In this document: piece by piece, positions 1 to 7,908 of the stretch | How the letters are laid out: each line of letters starts with the position of its first letter | Position numbering within the stretch: the stretch's first letter is position 1 | Assembly: GCF_004912135.1 (NCBI RefSeq) | Contig: NZ_STGU01000001.1 | Span: 496,001 to 560,000 of the forward strand | DNA from: Rhizobium rosettiformans W3 | GTDB taxonomy: Bacteria > Pseudomonadota > Alphaproteobacteria > Rhizobiales > Rhizobiaceae | Length of the DNA stretch: 64,000 nt | Reading direction: 5' to 3' | Notes under the pieces: model-generated | Told to the model about the DNA's origin: nothing | Seen by the model: only the letters and a program-made list of their open reading frames with translations | Databases searched by the model: none | Translations under genes and position numbers: made by a program

Positions 1-768
1 TGCCGGACTGATCCAGCCGCCGGCGCCCCAGCCCTTGGCCTGCTGATAGGGGATCGGGCGGTTCGCCGAGCCGGTGCCAAGCGAGAGGATGACGATCTCG
101 TTGCCCTTGTCGAGCCAGCCGAGCTTGCAGCCCTCCACATAGGCCGCCATCGCCGGATCATTGGCGAACACGCCGCCATCGATCAGCGGCAGCGCCGGGA
201 TCTGTCCGTGGCTTTCCTTGGCGAGATTCTCGACCAGTGCGGGTTCGAAGTAAGTTGGCGCTGCCGAGGAGCCGCGCACCGCCTGCCAGAAGCGGAAACG
301 TTCGTGATCCTTGTCGGCATTGGTCATGAAGACCGCCCGGCGCGCCTGGATGTCGTAAGCCGTGATCAGCACTTTGGTCAGCGCGTCTTTGATCTCGCTC
401 TTTTCACCCAGCATCTGTCGCAGGATCTTCTCCAGCGGTGCTGCGTCATAGCGTTCCTCGAACAGTCCGCCGAAGTTCGCGAGTTTGCGGAAAAGGCCGA
501 TGTTGAAGATCTCGGCGCCCTTGCGCTTGTAAAGGTCGAGCAGTGTCGTCGGGTCGGCGGCCGGCTCGTCTGGTTTCCCTGGCTTCGGACAGGTCAAACC
601 CGCGGCGATGATCGCACCGGTCGATGTACCGGCGATCATGTGGAAGTAGCGATGCAGTGGCAGTCGCTTGTCACGCTTTTCAAGTTTGTTTTTCAGCACC
701 GTGAGTATGGCTGCCGGGATGGTGCCCCTGATCCCGCCGCCATCAATCGAAAGAATGAACCGTGTCAT
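1..768 (-). CDS. Patatin-like phospholipase (C-terminus beyond left edge)
   Basis: Partial gene: 256 codons read in frame to the window edge and the C-terminus is missing. The start ATG follows a GGGGAG ribosome-binding site. Patatin hallmarks are visible: the oxyanion-hole loop DGGGIRG at residues 9-15, the nucleophile elbow GTSTG with catalytic Ser49, and the LIDGG motif near residue 193 that carries the catalytic Asp. The family hydrolyses acyl esters of phospholipids or neutral lipids with a Ser-Asp dyad. No signal peptide is seen, so it is probably cytosolic or membrane-associated. Some close relatives (CapV) are effectors of CBASS anti-phage systems, but no cyclase is visible here and the neighbour beyond the edge is unknown. 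The family call is firm; the physiological role is not known. Confidence 0.9.
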   Translation of the reverse strand, partial: MTRFILSIDGGGIRGTIPAAILTVLKNKLEKRDKRLPLHRYFHMIAGTSTGAIIAAGLTCPKPGKPDEPAADPTTLLDLYKRKGAEIFNIGLFRKLANFGGLFEERYDAAPLEKILRQMLGEKSEIKDALTKVLITAYDIQARRAVFMTNADKDHERFRFWQAVRGSSAAPTYFEPALVENLAKESHGQIPALPLIDGGVFANDPAMAAYVEGCKLGWLDKGNEIVILSLGTGSANRPIPYQQAKGWGAGGWISPA

Positions 769-852
769 GCTCAACTCCCCCTTTTAAGAGAATTGTTGCA
801 TATTATTCAGGGTTGTAAATGCTCTTCTTGCAACCTTTTGAAAGCGCACATG

Positions 853-900
853 AAAAACCCGGCTCAGCTTGCGCTGGCCGGGCTAAAATGGTGCTTTTTT
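853..900 (-). terminator. Rho-independent terminator after rcdA
   Basis: A GC-rich stem (CCCGGC...GCCGGG type) is followed on the minus strand by a run of T residues just past the rcdA stop codon. It separates rcdA from the patatin gene. Confidence 0.75.
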
Positions 901-907
901 AGATCAA

Positions 908-1423
908 TCAGCCTGCGTTGAAGGCGGTGCGCAGCAGGTTGAGCTGTGCCTGGACGCTGTTTTCGTTGTCCGGCTGGAACTCTTCCTCGGATGGGCGGTA
1001 GATTTCACGGTCGAGCAGGGCGATGCGGTTCTGCAGGCGGAGCGAACGCTCGACGAGATCACGGAAGGCTTCCGGCAGGTCGTTCCAACCTGGAGCGGCA
1101 CGGTCGACGTTGAAGCCGTCGAGGCGGACCTTGCTCTTTTCGGAGATCACCTGGTCGCGGCTCATCTCGCCGTTGTTGACGGCGCGCTGCAGAAGAAGCC
1201 AGGAGGCCATCTGCATCAGGCGGGTCGTCAGGCGCATCGACTCGGCAGCATAAAGCACAGAGGCCTGGCGCGGCAGAACCTTGGCGGCTGCGCGGCCGGG
1301 GCCGTCGAGATAAGCGGCAGTTTCTTCAACCAGTCCCATGCCTTCAGCATAGGTCGACTTGAACTGGCTGGACGCTGCCACACGACCGGCAAAGCTAACC
1401 GTATTCACACCGAGTTCAGACAT
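908..1423 (-). CDS. rcdA: RcdA-type protease adaptor (DUF1465)
   Basis: 171 residues, the usual length for DUF1465/RcdA. The central segment with LVEETAAYLDG, LYAAESMRLTTRLMQ and SWLLLQRAVN is the conserved family core. In Caulobacter RcdA is an adaptor that, with CpdR and PopA, helps deliver the cell-cycle regulator CtrA and other substrates to the ClpXP protease at the cell pole. The same role in rhizobial cell-cycle control is inferred by homology. The start ATG has an AGGGAAA ribosome-binding site. It stands alone, with its own terminator downstream and a probable small RNA gene upstream. The family assignment is strong. Confidence 0.9.
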   Translation of the reverse strand: MSELGVNTVSFAGRVAASSQFKSTYAEGMGLVEETAAYLDGPGRAAAKVLPRQASVLYAAESMRLTTRLMQMASWLLLQRAVNNGEMSRDQVISEKSKVRLDGFNVDRAAPGWNDLPEAFRDLVERSLRLQNRIALLDREIYRPSEEEFQPDNENSVQAQLNLLRTAFNAG

Positions 1424-1590
1424 GGATGTTTCCCTGTAAACGCATCACTTAGGCATGTAACGACAGCGCTACGAACTTGTTCCTGCCGCATTTTGTGAGG
1501 CTACGATGCTACCAATAGCCCAAATCCGCAAGGCGAAACTTAAGGAAGGGTTAATTCCCACAATTTCGTGAAACCTTTGGCCGTTTGGAC

Positions 1591-1615
1591 AAAAAAAGAG
1601 CCGCAAATGCGGCTC
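1591..1615 (-). terminator. Rho-independent terminator
   Basis: A perfect 7-bp stem (1598-1604 with 1609-1615), an ATTT loop and seven T residues on the minus strand. It is the 3' end of the candidate small RNA or of the DUF1192 operon. Confidence 0.85.
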
Positions 1616-1686
1616 TCAAGGTAAAACAGGGAGAAAAATCAGACCACGCCCAAAGAGGAAATCGCCTGAATCCAGGAGCTCTGGAT
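1591..1686 (-). ncRNA. Candidate small RNA, about 95 nt
   Basis: Between rcdA and the DUF1192 gene is a 352-bp stretch without a credible ORF. On the minus strand it holds a promoter-like pair (CTTGCC at 1715-1720 and TAATCT at 1693-1698, 16-bp spacing), then a hairpin with arms 1671-1675 and 1681-1685, a pyrimidine-rich CTCCC stretch resembling anti-Shine-Dalgarno loops of rhizobial small RNAs, and a strong terminator. The terminator is about 160 bp from the DUF1192 stop, so it could also simply end that operon. No known RNA family was recognised. Confidence 0.45.
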
Positions 1687-1775
1687 GAGGGCAGATTAGG
1701 CTAAAATGCTTAACGGCAAGTAAACGGAAAATTGAAAGATGGTTCTTTCGGGAGCGGTTCTGTAGAATTCACCCT

Positions 1776-1970
1776 CTATACTTTGGGGCTGAACAGGCTG
1801 TCTGCCGCCTTCCGGCCCGCCTCCTTGAGGTCGATCTCGCGACTCAGTCGCGCGATCTCGTCTTGCAGAAGCGTGATTCGATGCCGCAACTCGTCGGCGG
1901 AGATGCTGGACAGGTCACAGCCCAGCTCGTGGCTGGTGCTGCGTTTGCGAGGGTCTTCATCGATGATCAT
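1776..1970 (-). CDS. DUF1192 domain protein
   Basis: 64 residues, typical of DUF1192, a small alphaproteobacterial family of unknown function. Visible family features are an acidic/basic N-terminus (DEDPRKR), the motif SISADELRHRI and a heptad-like helix (LLQDEIARLSREI) that probably forms a short coiled coil. Its ATG overlaps the stop codon of the upstream MFS gene (ATGA), so the two are translationally coupled. No signal peptide or membrane segment is present, so it is probably cytosolic. Family membership is clear, function unknown. Confidence 0.85.
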   Translation of the reverse strand: MIIDEDPRKRSTSHELGCDLSSISADELRHRITLLQDEIARLSREIDLKEAGRKAADSLFSPKV

Positions 1971-3322
1971 GCGCGTGCCTCCATCGGCTCATTCTCGTCG
2001 ATCTCTTCCTGATCAGGCAAGGGGGCAGCACGCGGGTCGAGGCTCAAGCCCTCCGGTGTGCTGCTGATCGGCGAGGCGGTGATGGGCAGGTTCGGCAGGT
2101 TTTCGCGATCGGCTGCCGGGATCGCGGCACGGGTACGACTGCGATAGATGGCATAGGCCGATATCAGAAGGTGCGAGACCGCGGTGACGGCAAAGAGCGC
2201 ATAAGGTCCGGCTGCGGTCATGACCGGGCCGCCCAGCGTCGGGCCGATGATCGTGCCGATGCCGAAGAGCAGCAGCAGGCCGCCGGAGACTTTGACGAAT
2301 TCATCGGCCTTCGCGAAGTCGTTGGCATGGGCGACGGCGATCGGATAGAGCGCATTGGCGGCGGCGCCATAGGTGCCGACCAGCACGAAGATCCAGAGCG
2401 GGTCGCTGGGCGTGAAGAACAGAAGTCCAAGTGCGGCGAAGGCTGCCAGGCTGGAAAGCGCTGCCAGCACGTAGCGGCGGTCGATGCGGTCGGAGAGCTT
2501 GCCCGCGGGGAACTGCATCACCGCACCGAGGAAAATTGTCACCGACAGGAGGATCGCGATCGTCGTGGCATCGAGGCCGGCGCGGGAGCCGAAGACGGCG
2601 ACGAGCGTGCCATAGGCACCGTTCGCAATGCCGATCAGCAGAATGCCGACGAAGGAAACGGGCGAGTTGCGATAGAGCAGGGGCAGATCGAGCTTGATCG
2701 AGCGAAGCGGCTGCGGTGAGGCGGCCGTCGACATCAGCGTCGGCAGCACGGCAAAGCCGTAGACGATCCCGCAGATCATGAACAGGATGGTCGTTGCCGG
2801 ATCGAAGACGCCCACCAGCATCTGGCCGCCGACGACGCCGATCAGCGTGATCGAAATGTAGAACGAGAAGATCATGCCGCGGCTCTCGTTCGTCGCCCGC
2901 TCGTTCAGCCAGCTTTCGATGATCATCGAGGTGCCGGCGGTGCAGAAGCCGGTGATGACGCGCAAGGCGACCCACCAGGTGGCATCGACGATGATGCCGG
3001 TGAGCAGGGCGTTGACCGAGATCAGAGAGACGAAGGTGGAGAAGGCGCGGACATGGCCGACCCGCATGACCAGTTTCGGCGCCACGAAGCAGCCAAGCAC
3101 GAAGCCTGCCGCCCAGGTGGTGCCGAGCAGGCCGAGCACCTCGTTGGAGTAGCCCTCTGCGGCACCTCGGACCGGCAGCAGGAGGCCGTGCAGGCCGTTT
3201 CCGAGGAATAGGAAGAGCGTGCCCAGAAGCAGGGCCATTACCGGCAGAAGATTACGTCTCATGGCATTCTTGTCGATTGGTGTTTTGAGGACACCCGCGG
3301 ACGGGCGACGCTGTTCAGGCAC
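1967..3322 (-). CDS. MFS transporter
   Basis: 451 residues if started at GTG 3322, or 431 from the in-frame ATG at 3262. The ATG is attractive because the first membrane helix begins just after it (RRNLLPVMALLLG), but the GTG has an AGGAAG upstream, so the start is unresolved. About twelve hydrophobic segments and the loop signature APKLVMRVGHVR after helix 2 are consistent with the major facilitator superfamily, YcaD-like branch. The substrate cannot be told from sequence. The C-terminal tail of roughly 55 residues is hydrophilic and acidic. The gene is translationally coupled to the downstream DUF1192 gene. Confidence 0.88.
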   Translation of the reverse strand: MPEQRRPSAGVLKTPIDKNAMRRNLLPVMALLLGTLFLFLGNGLHGLLLPVRGAAEGYSNEVLGLLGTTWAAGFVLGCFVAPKLVMRVGHVRAFSTFVSLISVNALLTGIIVDATWWVALRVITGFCTAGTSMIIESWLNERATNESRGMIFSFYISITLIGVVGGQMLVGVFDPATTILFMICGIVYGFAVLPTLMSTAASPQPLRSIKLDLPLLYRNSPVSFVGILLIGIANGAYGTLVAVFGSRAGLDATTIAILLSVTIFLGAVMQFPAGKLSDRIDRRYVLAALSSLAAFAALGLLFFTPSDPLWIFVLVGTYGAAANALYPIAVAHANDFAKADEFVKVSGGLLLLFGIGTIIGPTLGGPVMTAAGPYALFAVTAVSHLLISAYAIYRSRTRAAIPAADRENLPNLPITASPISSTPEGLSLDPRAAPLPDQEEIDENEPMEARA

Positions 3323-3470
3323 AGTAGACCGATCTTCCTACTGTTGTCTGAATGCGACCTTGGAGCTTGCAGGATTCTCTTCTGGCGGGCAAAAGTGACA
3401 GTCGTGTGGCTGCGTCGCCGCTATCAAAGCTTCTGCGCGTTCACGCGCGCACGCTCCACAGGGAATACGA

Positions 3471-3626
3471 ATGACCAAGGCCATCTCCGCCTTTCTGATC
3501 CTCGCGATGATCGTCCAGCTGATCAAGCCCCTCGGCCTGCCGGGACTGAGGCGCCGCAGCGACTTCTGGAAACTCGCCGTGGTCGCCTTCGTCACCTGGT
3601 CGATCACGCTCCTGATCCGGCCGTGA
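3471..3626 (+). CDS. Small membrane protein, 51 aa
   Basis: A short reading frame of 51 codons with an ATG nine bases after an AGGGAA ribosome-binding site. The translation has two hydrophobic segments: residues about 4-18 (AISAFLILAMIVQLI) and about 34-48 (LAVVAFVTWSITLLI). They are joined by a basic loop (GLRRRSDFWK), which predicts a two-helix inner-membrane protein. It lies between the MFS gene (divergent) and the PACE gene (convergent, ending 13 bp away). From memory, similar proteins occur next to this MFS gene in other rhizobia; this was not checked. Function unknown. Confidence 0.65.
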   Translation: MTKAISAFLILAMIVQLIKPLGLPGLRRRSDFWKLAVVAFVTWSITLLIRP

Positions 3627-3638
3627 TCGGCCGACGCC

Positions 3639-4082
3639 TCACTTCGCAGCCGCAGCCTTCTCCGTCTGCCATTCAGGCAGGGGGAAGAGCCTGTCATAGG
3701 CCCAGTTGAAGATGAAGGCATAGACCAGGTAGAACAGGGCGAAGGCCACGTCCATGACGAAGGCCTGCCAGAGGCTGATCCCGAGATACCAGGCGATGAA
3801 CGGCATGAGCACCATGAGCAGGCCAACCTCAAAGAGGATGGCGTGAATGATGCGCATGGGCACGGTCTTCAGCGTCGTGCCGGTATAGCGGCGCAACATG
3901 TGGTCGAAGCCGAGATTGTAGAGATAGTTCCAGCCGGTCGCGAGCGTCGCGCTGACAATGCCGACAATGCCGATGTCGGTGGGCGGGACCGAGAACGCCC
4001 AGCTGCCGATCGGAATAATCAGGGCAAGGCCGATCAATTCAAAGCTGATGGCGTGGCGAATACGGTCTGCGGCGGTGCGCAT
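3639..4082 (-). CDS. PACE-family multidrug/biocide efflux transporter
   Basis: 147 residues from an ATG preceded by a strong GGGAAG site; a longer in-frame start at 4130 has no such site and adds a non-conserved leader. The protein is two tandem bacterial transmembrane-pair repeats, four helices in all. The paired motifs are RIRHAISFE and RIIHAILFE at the start of each repeat, and NYLYNLGFD and NWAYDRLFP at the end of each. Glu15 falls exactly at the position of the essential proton-coupling glutamate of AceI. The family exports chlorhexidine and related biocides and short-chain diamines by H+ antiport. Actual substrate here is unknown. Confidence 0.9.
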   Translation of the reverse strand: MRTAADRIRHAISFELIGLALIIPIGSWAFSVPPTDIGIVGIVSATLATGWNYLYNLGFDHMLRRYTGTTLKTVPMRIIHAILFEVGLLMVLMPFIAWYLGISLWQAFVMDVAFALFYLVYAFIFNWAYDRLFPLPEWQTEKAAAAK

Positions 4083-4246
4083 GTTCTTCCCTCCGGGAAA
4101 ACAGGCGGGTCGTCCCGCAGTGATCATCATACCCTATATGGGGAGGTCGTCCTCACCCGCGGATATAGTCAGCCAAGCCCGCTGCGGCAAGATAGTCTTG
4201 CTGAAGTTTTCGGCATTTGCGCAAGGATTGAGCGAGAGGGTTCCGT

Positions 4247-5170
4247 TCAGATCAGCAGTTCGCCGCGCGAGACCAGAACAGAGCTTCCGCTGATCTCGAC
4301 GGAGTTGAAGGCTGCGTTCCGTGTCCGGACGGACAGCCGGATCAGGCTTCGGCGGCCCATCTCGACGCCTTGCTCGATGAGGAGGTGGCGCTCGTCGGGT
4401 GGCGCCTTGAGCGTCGTCAGGAACGCGCCAAGTGCTGCGGATGCGCTGCCCGTTGCCGGATCCTCGGTGACATTGTCGAAGGGGGCGAACATGCGGGCGC
4501 GCAGATGATCCTGACCGACCCAGGTGTAGAGGAAGGTCGCGCAATCGCAGTCTTCCGCGGCGTATTCCTGTCTGAGGGCCGTCAATGGTTCCAGACGAGA
4601 GGCGGCGCGGGCCAATGCGTCGAGGTCCTTCACTTCGATCAGGATGAACTTCAATCCGACGGACGCAAAGGTTGGCTGGTGCCGACTGGTCTCGATGTCC
4701 CTGGACGAGAGCCCCACGCAGGGTGCCATCATCCCCGGCGGGATCGAGGCGCCGATCGTCAGCGGGCCGGGCGCCCGGATCGTCGTTGCGCTGACGTCGC
4801 CAGTGTCTTTGCGGGAAACCGAGACCTCAACCAGCCCAGCCTTTTCCTCAAAACGGATCCGGTCGCTCACAGGGTTGCCGAAGATCGTTCCTTGGCTTGC
4901 GAGCACATAGGCGGTGCCGACATTCGGGTGACCGGCGAAGGGCACCTCCGTCACGGGGGTGAAGATCCGTACCTCGGCGGTGTTGCCAGGCTCCTTGGGC
5001 GGGAGGGCAAAAGTCGTTTCGGAGTAGCCGAATTCAGCCGCGATCTGCTGCATCTCCTTGTCGCTCAGGCCCCGTGCATCGGTGATCACGGCCAGCGGGT
5101 TGCCGGCAAAGCGCGTTTCGGTGAAGACGTCGACGGTGACGAAGGGGATGGTACGAGACGAGTTCGGCAT
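4247..5170 (-). CDS. PhzF-family isomerase/epimerase-like protein
   Basis: 307 residues from an ATG with a CTGGAG site; the frame extends further upstream without an initiation signal. Family features are the N-terminal [16 protein letters not shown] signature, the catalytic glutamate in [10 protein letters not shown] (Glu51) and the C-terminal DPATGSA loop, in two diaminopimelate-epimerase-like lobes. PhzF itself isomerises trans-2,3-dihydro-3-hydroxyanthranilate in phenazine synthesis, but no other phenazine gene is nearby. Most rhizobial homologues have no known substrate. It follows fba on the same strand, separated by a hairpin, so it is probably transcribed separately. Confidence 0.88.
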   Translation of the reverse strand: MPNSSRTIPFVTVDVFTETRFAGNPLAVITDARGLSDKEMQQIAAEFGYSETTFALPPKEPGNTAEVRIFTPVTEVPFAGHPNVGTAYVLASQGTIFGNPVSDRIRFEEKAGLVEVSVSRKDTGDVSATTIRAPGPLTIGASIPPGMMAPCVGLSSRDIETSRHQPTFASVGLKFILIEVKDLDALARAASRLEPLTALRQEYAAEDCDCATFLYTWVGQDHLRARMFAPFDNVTEDPATGSASAALGAFLTTLKAPPDERHLLIEQGVEMGRRSLIRLSVRTRNAAFNSVEISGSSVLVSRGELLI

Positions 5171-5208
5171 GATTGCTCCAGAGGCTTTCCCTGGTCCCCT
5201 GATAACGC

Positions 5209-5237
5209 AAGAAGCCCGGCACGTGGCCGGGCTTTCG
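5209..5237 (-). terminator. Probable terminator after fba
   Basis: An AAGCCCGGC / GCCGGGCTT hairpin about 45 bp past the fba stop codon. The T tract on the minus strand is interrupted, so termination may be partial. Confidence 0.6.
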
Positions 5238-5280
5238 TGTCCTGATGACAAGTTTGCCGTTCTGTGGTCCGTCGCAGCGC

Positions 5281-6195
5281 TTATTCGGCGGCCATGGCGC
5301 CGGCCTTGTTGACGCTGGCGGCGTAGATCTGATCGATCGTCTCGGCAATGCTGGCGTTGAACTCGGCATCGCTCATCGACACGCGCAGCTTTTCCGCAAG
5401 CGCGCGGGAGAAGCTCGCGATCACGCCGTGGTTGTGGCTGAGCTTCTCGCAGGCATCGACCGTGCTGTAGCCGCCAGACAAAGCGACAACCCGGATGACC
5501 GACGGGTGGGAGACGAGCGGTGCGTAGAAGTCATCGACCGTCGGAATGGTCAGTTTCAGCATGACCTTGTCACCTGCCGGCAGCCGGTCGAGTTCCGCGG
5601 CAATCTCGTCACGGAGAATGGCTTCGGCTTCCCGCTTCGTGGGGCTCTTGATGGAGACTTCCGGCTCGACGATCGGAACGAGGCCCTGGGCGATGATCTG
5701 GCGCGCCACCTCGAACTGCTGCTTGACCACCGCAGCGATGCCACCCTTGTCGGCATGGGCGATCACGGAGCGCATCTTGGTGCCGAAAATGCCTTTCTCC
5801 CGGCCGCGGACGAGCAGCGCGTCGAGGTCCGGCATCGGCTTCATCAGCTGCACGCCGTTCTCTTCCTCCAGCAGGCCCTTGTCGATCTTCAGGAAGGGGA
5901 CAACGCCGCGCTTTTCCCAGAGGAAGGTTGGAACCGGCTCGCCGTCGACATCGCCGTCCATGGTGCGTTCAAAGAGGATGGCGCCGATCACCTTGTCGCC
6001 GGTAAAGGCGGGTGCCTTCATGATGCGTGCGCGCATGGCGTGGATCAGGCGATACATCTCGTCGTCACCCTGGTAGTCGCTCTCGGAGACGCCGTAGAGA
6101 CGCAATGCACCCGGTGTCGAGCCGCCACTCTGGTCCAGCGCGGCGATGAAGCCAGGTGCCGAGGTCATTTTGTCCAACATCTTCGCGTCCACCAT
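5281..6195 (-). CDS. fba: Class I fructose-bisphosphate aldolase
   Basis: 304 residues, with an ATG after an AGGAG site. It reversibly cleaves fructose 1,6-bisphosphate to glyceraldehyde 3-phosphate and dihydroxyacetone phosphate through a Schiff base. Lys214 in VMLKLTIP is the likely Schiff-base lysine, and the segments AALDQSGGSTPG, FERTMDG and IVEPEV are class I signatures. No zinc-binding class II motif is present. It lies downstream of pgk on the same strand but 429 bp away and behind a strong terminator, so it has its own promoter region with a conspicuous palindrome. It acts in glycolysis/gluconeogenesis in the cytoplasm. Confidence 0.95.
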   Translation of the reverse strand: MVDAKMLDKMTSAPGFIAALDQSGGSTPGALRLYGVSESDYQGDDEMYRLIHAMRARIMKAPAFTGDKVIGAILFERTMDGDVDGEPVPTFLWEKRGVVPFLKIDKGLLEEENGVQLMKPMPDLDALLVRGREKGIFGTKMRSVIAHADKGGIAAVVKQQFEVARQIIAQGLVPIVEPEVSIKSPTKREAEAILRDEIAAELDRLPAGDKVMLKLTIPTVDDFYAPLVSHPSVIRVVALSGGYSTVDACEKLSHNHGVIASFSRALAEKLRVSMSDAEFNASIAETIDQIYAASVNKAGAMAAE

Positions 6196-6369
6196 ATTTC
6201 ACTCCTATCCCTGAACATGGCGCGCAACGCGCCCAACTGAATTCCTGTTGTGGCACCTGGCCGCCTGCGCTGTGCCGGTCACTCCCGGACCGTCTCGGTC
6301 CTGCGGGACCGGTCTGTCTTCGGCGATAACAGAACTTCCACGGAGGGAAAATGGTCCGCTAAGCTATTG

Positions 6370-6396
6370 AAACGATTGAAATCATTTCAATCGTTT
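6370..6396. promoter_or_regulatory. Operator-like perfect palindrome upstream of fba
   Basis: Two perfect 13-bp arms (6370-6382 and 6384-6396) flank a single C. The loop is too short for a good RNA hairpin, so this is better read as a binding site for a dimeric regulator. A second palindrome, AAACGCGTTT, lies at 6415-6424. Sites of this CG-centred kind are typical of LacI-family regulators of carbon metabolism; the regulator is inferred, not identified. The rest of the 6196-6562 gap shows no ORF and presumably holds the fba promoter. Confidence 0.55.
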
Positions 6397-6562
6397 GAAA
6401 ATTCAAAGATTTTTAAACGCGTTTCAAACGGCATGGAAATTGCGGTTTTCGCAGTCGAGGTGCAGGGAATTTCAGTGGGGCAAAATAACGTGTGTCGCCG
6501 ACCGAGGTTCCGCTGGCTCATGGTAACGCAAAGACTGAGACGGCCAAATGACTGTCGACAAC

Positions 6563-6595
6563 AAAAAAGACCGCGCGCCGGAGGGGCGCGCGGTC
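6563..6595 (-). terminator. Rho-independent terminator after pgk
   Basis: Perfect 11-bp GC stem (6569-6579 with 6585-6595), 5-nt loop and six T residues on the minus strand, about 30 bp after the pgk stop. Confidence 0.9.
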
Positions 6596-6624
6596 GATCG
6601 GTTTCAAGTTTTGATAAAGACAGC

Positions 6625-7824
6625 TCAGCCCTTGGTCAGGACCGCGACGCCCGGCAGTTCCTTGCCCTCCATCCATTCGAGGAAGGCGCCGCCGGCCGTC
6701 GAGACATAGGAGAAGTCGTCGGCGACTTCGGCATGGTTCAGCGCCGATACGGTGTCGCCACCACCGGCGACGGACACGAGCTTGCCGGCCTTGGTCTGTT
6801 CGGCCGCATGTTCGGCCGCCGAGACGGTCGCCTTGTCGAAGGGGGCGATCTCGAAGGCGCCGAGCGGGCCGTTCCAGACGAGGGTCGCTGCCTTTTCGAT
6901 CCAGCCGTTGATCAGTTCGACCGACTTCGGGCCAACGTCGAGCATCATTGCGTCGGCGGGGATGGCATTGATGTCGACCGTTTCGTTTTCGGCATTGGCC
7001 TTGAACTCGCGGGCAACCACGCCGTCGACTGGCAGCACGATCGAGCAGCCTGCCTTCTTGGCCGTTTCCATGATCGAGCGGGCGGTGTCGGCCAGATCAT
7101 GCTCGCAGAGCGACTTGCCGACATTGATGCCCTGAGCGGCGATGAAGGTGTTCGCCATGCCGCCGCCGATGACGAGGGCGTCGACCTTGGTCACGAGGTT
7201 GGAGAGCAGGTCGATCTTGGTCGAGACCTTGGCGCCGCCAACGATGGCAACGACCGGGCGGGTCGGCTGGCCGAGGCCTTTTTCCAGCGCTTCCAGCTCG
7301 GCCTGCATGGTGCGACCGGCATAGGCGGGCAGGTGATGGGCGAGGCCCTCGGTCGAGGCATGGGCGCGATGGGCGGCGGAGAAGGCGTCGTTGACGTAGA
7401 TGTCGCCGTTCTTGGCAAGTTCTGCGGTGAATTCCGGTGTGTTCTTCTCTTCGCCCTTATGGAAGCGGGTGTTTTCGAGAAGCAGGATATCGCCGTTTTC
7501 CATCTTGGCGATGGCGTCGGCGACGGGTGCTCCGATGCAGTCCGAAGCGAAGGCGACGCTCTGGTCGAGCACTTCCTCGACGGCCGGTGCGATCAGCGAG
7601 AGCGACTGGTCGGGGACCGGCTCACCTTTCGGGCGGCCGAAATGGGCGAGCAGAATGACCTTGGCACCCTTTTCCGACAGCTCATGGATCGTCGGCGCCA
7701 CGCGCTCGATGCGCGTCGTGTCGGAAACCTTGCCGTCCGTGACGGGAACGTTGAGATCGACGCGGACAAGCACACGCTTGCCTGCGATGTCGGTGAGATC
7801 GTCGAGTGTCTTGAAAGCCGGCAT
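6625..7824 (-). CDS. pgk: Phosphoglycerate kinase
   Basis: 399 residues, the normal bacterial length. It transfers phosphate between 1,3-bisphosphoglycerate and ADP. The N-terminal substrate-binding signature [11 protein letters not shown], the AHFGRPKG loop, [10 protein letters not shown] and the C-terminal nucleotide-binding GGGDTVSAL are all present, so both domains are intact. The ATG has a GACGGGTAG site a little distant from it. It is a monocistronic-looking unit with a strong terminator. Together with tkt, gap and fba it forms a loose central-carbon cluster on the same strand. Confidence 0.97.
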   Translation of the reverse strand: MPAFKTLDDLTDIAGKRVLVRVDLNVPVTDGKVSDTTRIERVAPTIHELSEKGAKVILLAHFGRPKGEPVPDQSLSLIAPAVEEVLDQSVAFASDCIGAPVADAIAKMENGDILLLENTRFHKGEEKNTPEFTAELAKNGDIYVNDAFSAAHRAHASTEGLAHHLPAYAGRTMQAELEALEKGLGQPTRPVVAIVGGAKVSTKIDLLSNLVTKVDALVIGGGMANTFIAAQGINVGKSLCEHDLADTARSIMETAKKAGCSIVLPVDGVVAREFKANAENETVDINAIPADAMMLDVGPKSVELINGWIEKAATLVWNGPLGAFEIAPFDKATVSAAEHAAEQTKAGKLVSVAGGGDTVSALNHAEVADDFSYVSTAGGAFLEWMEGKELPGVAVLTKG

Positions 7825-7908
7825 GAAACTACCCGTCTTGAATGCTGTTGAACTGGGCTGACGGGCCGGACCTTACACCGCTCAGATGACGGCGCAAGGC
7901 GCGAGGTT

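Noticed and set aside
1621-1690. Short minus-strand peptide frame ending in ISSLGVV before the 1591 terminator
   Set aside because: An in-frame stop precedes it and no start codon is available, so it is treated as part of the candidate small RNA.
6250-7851. 533-residue plus-strand frame opposite pgk
   Set aside because: It is antisense to pgk and runs through the fba operator and the pgk terminator.
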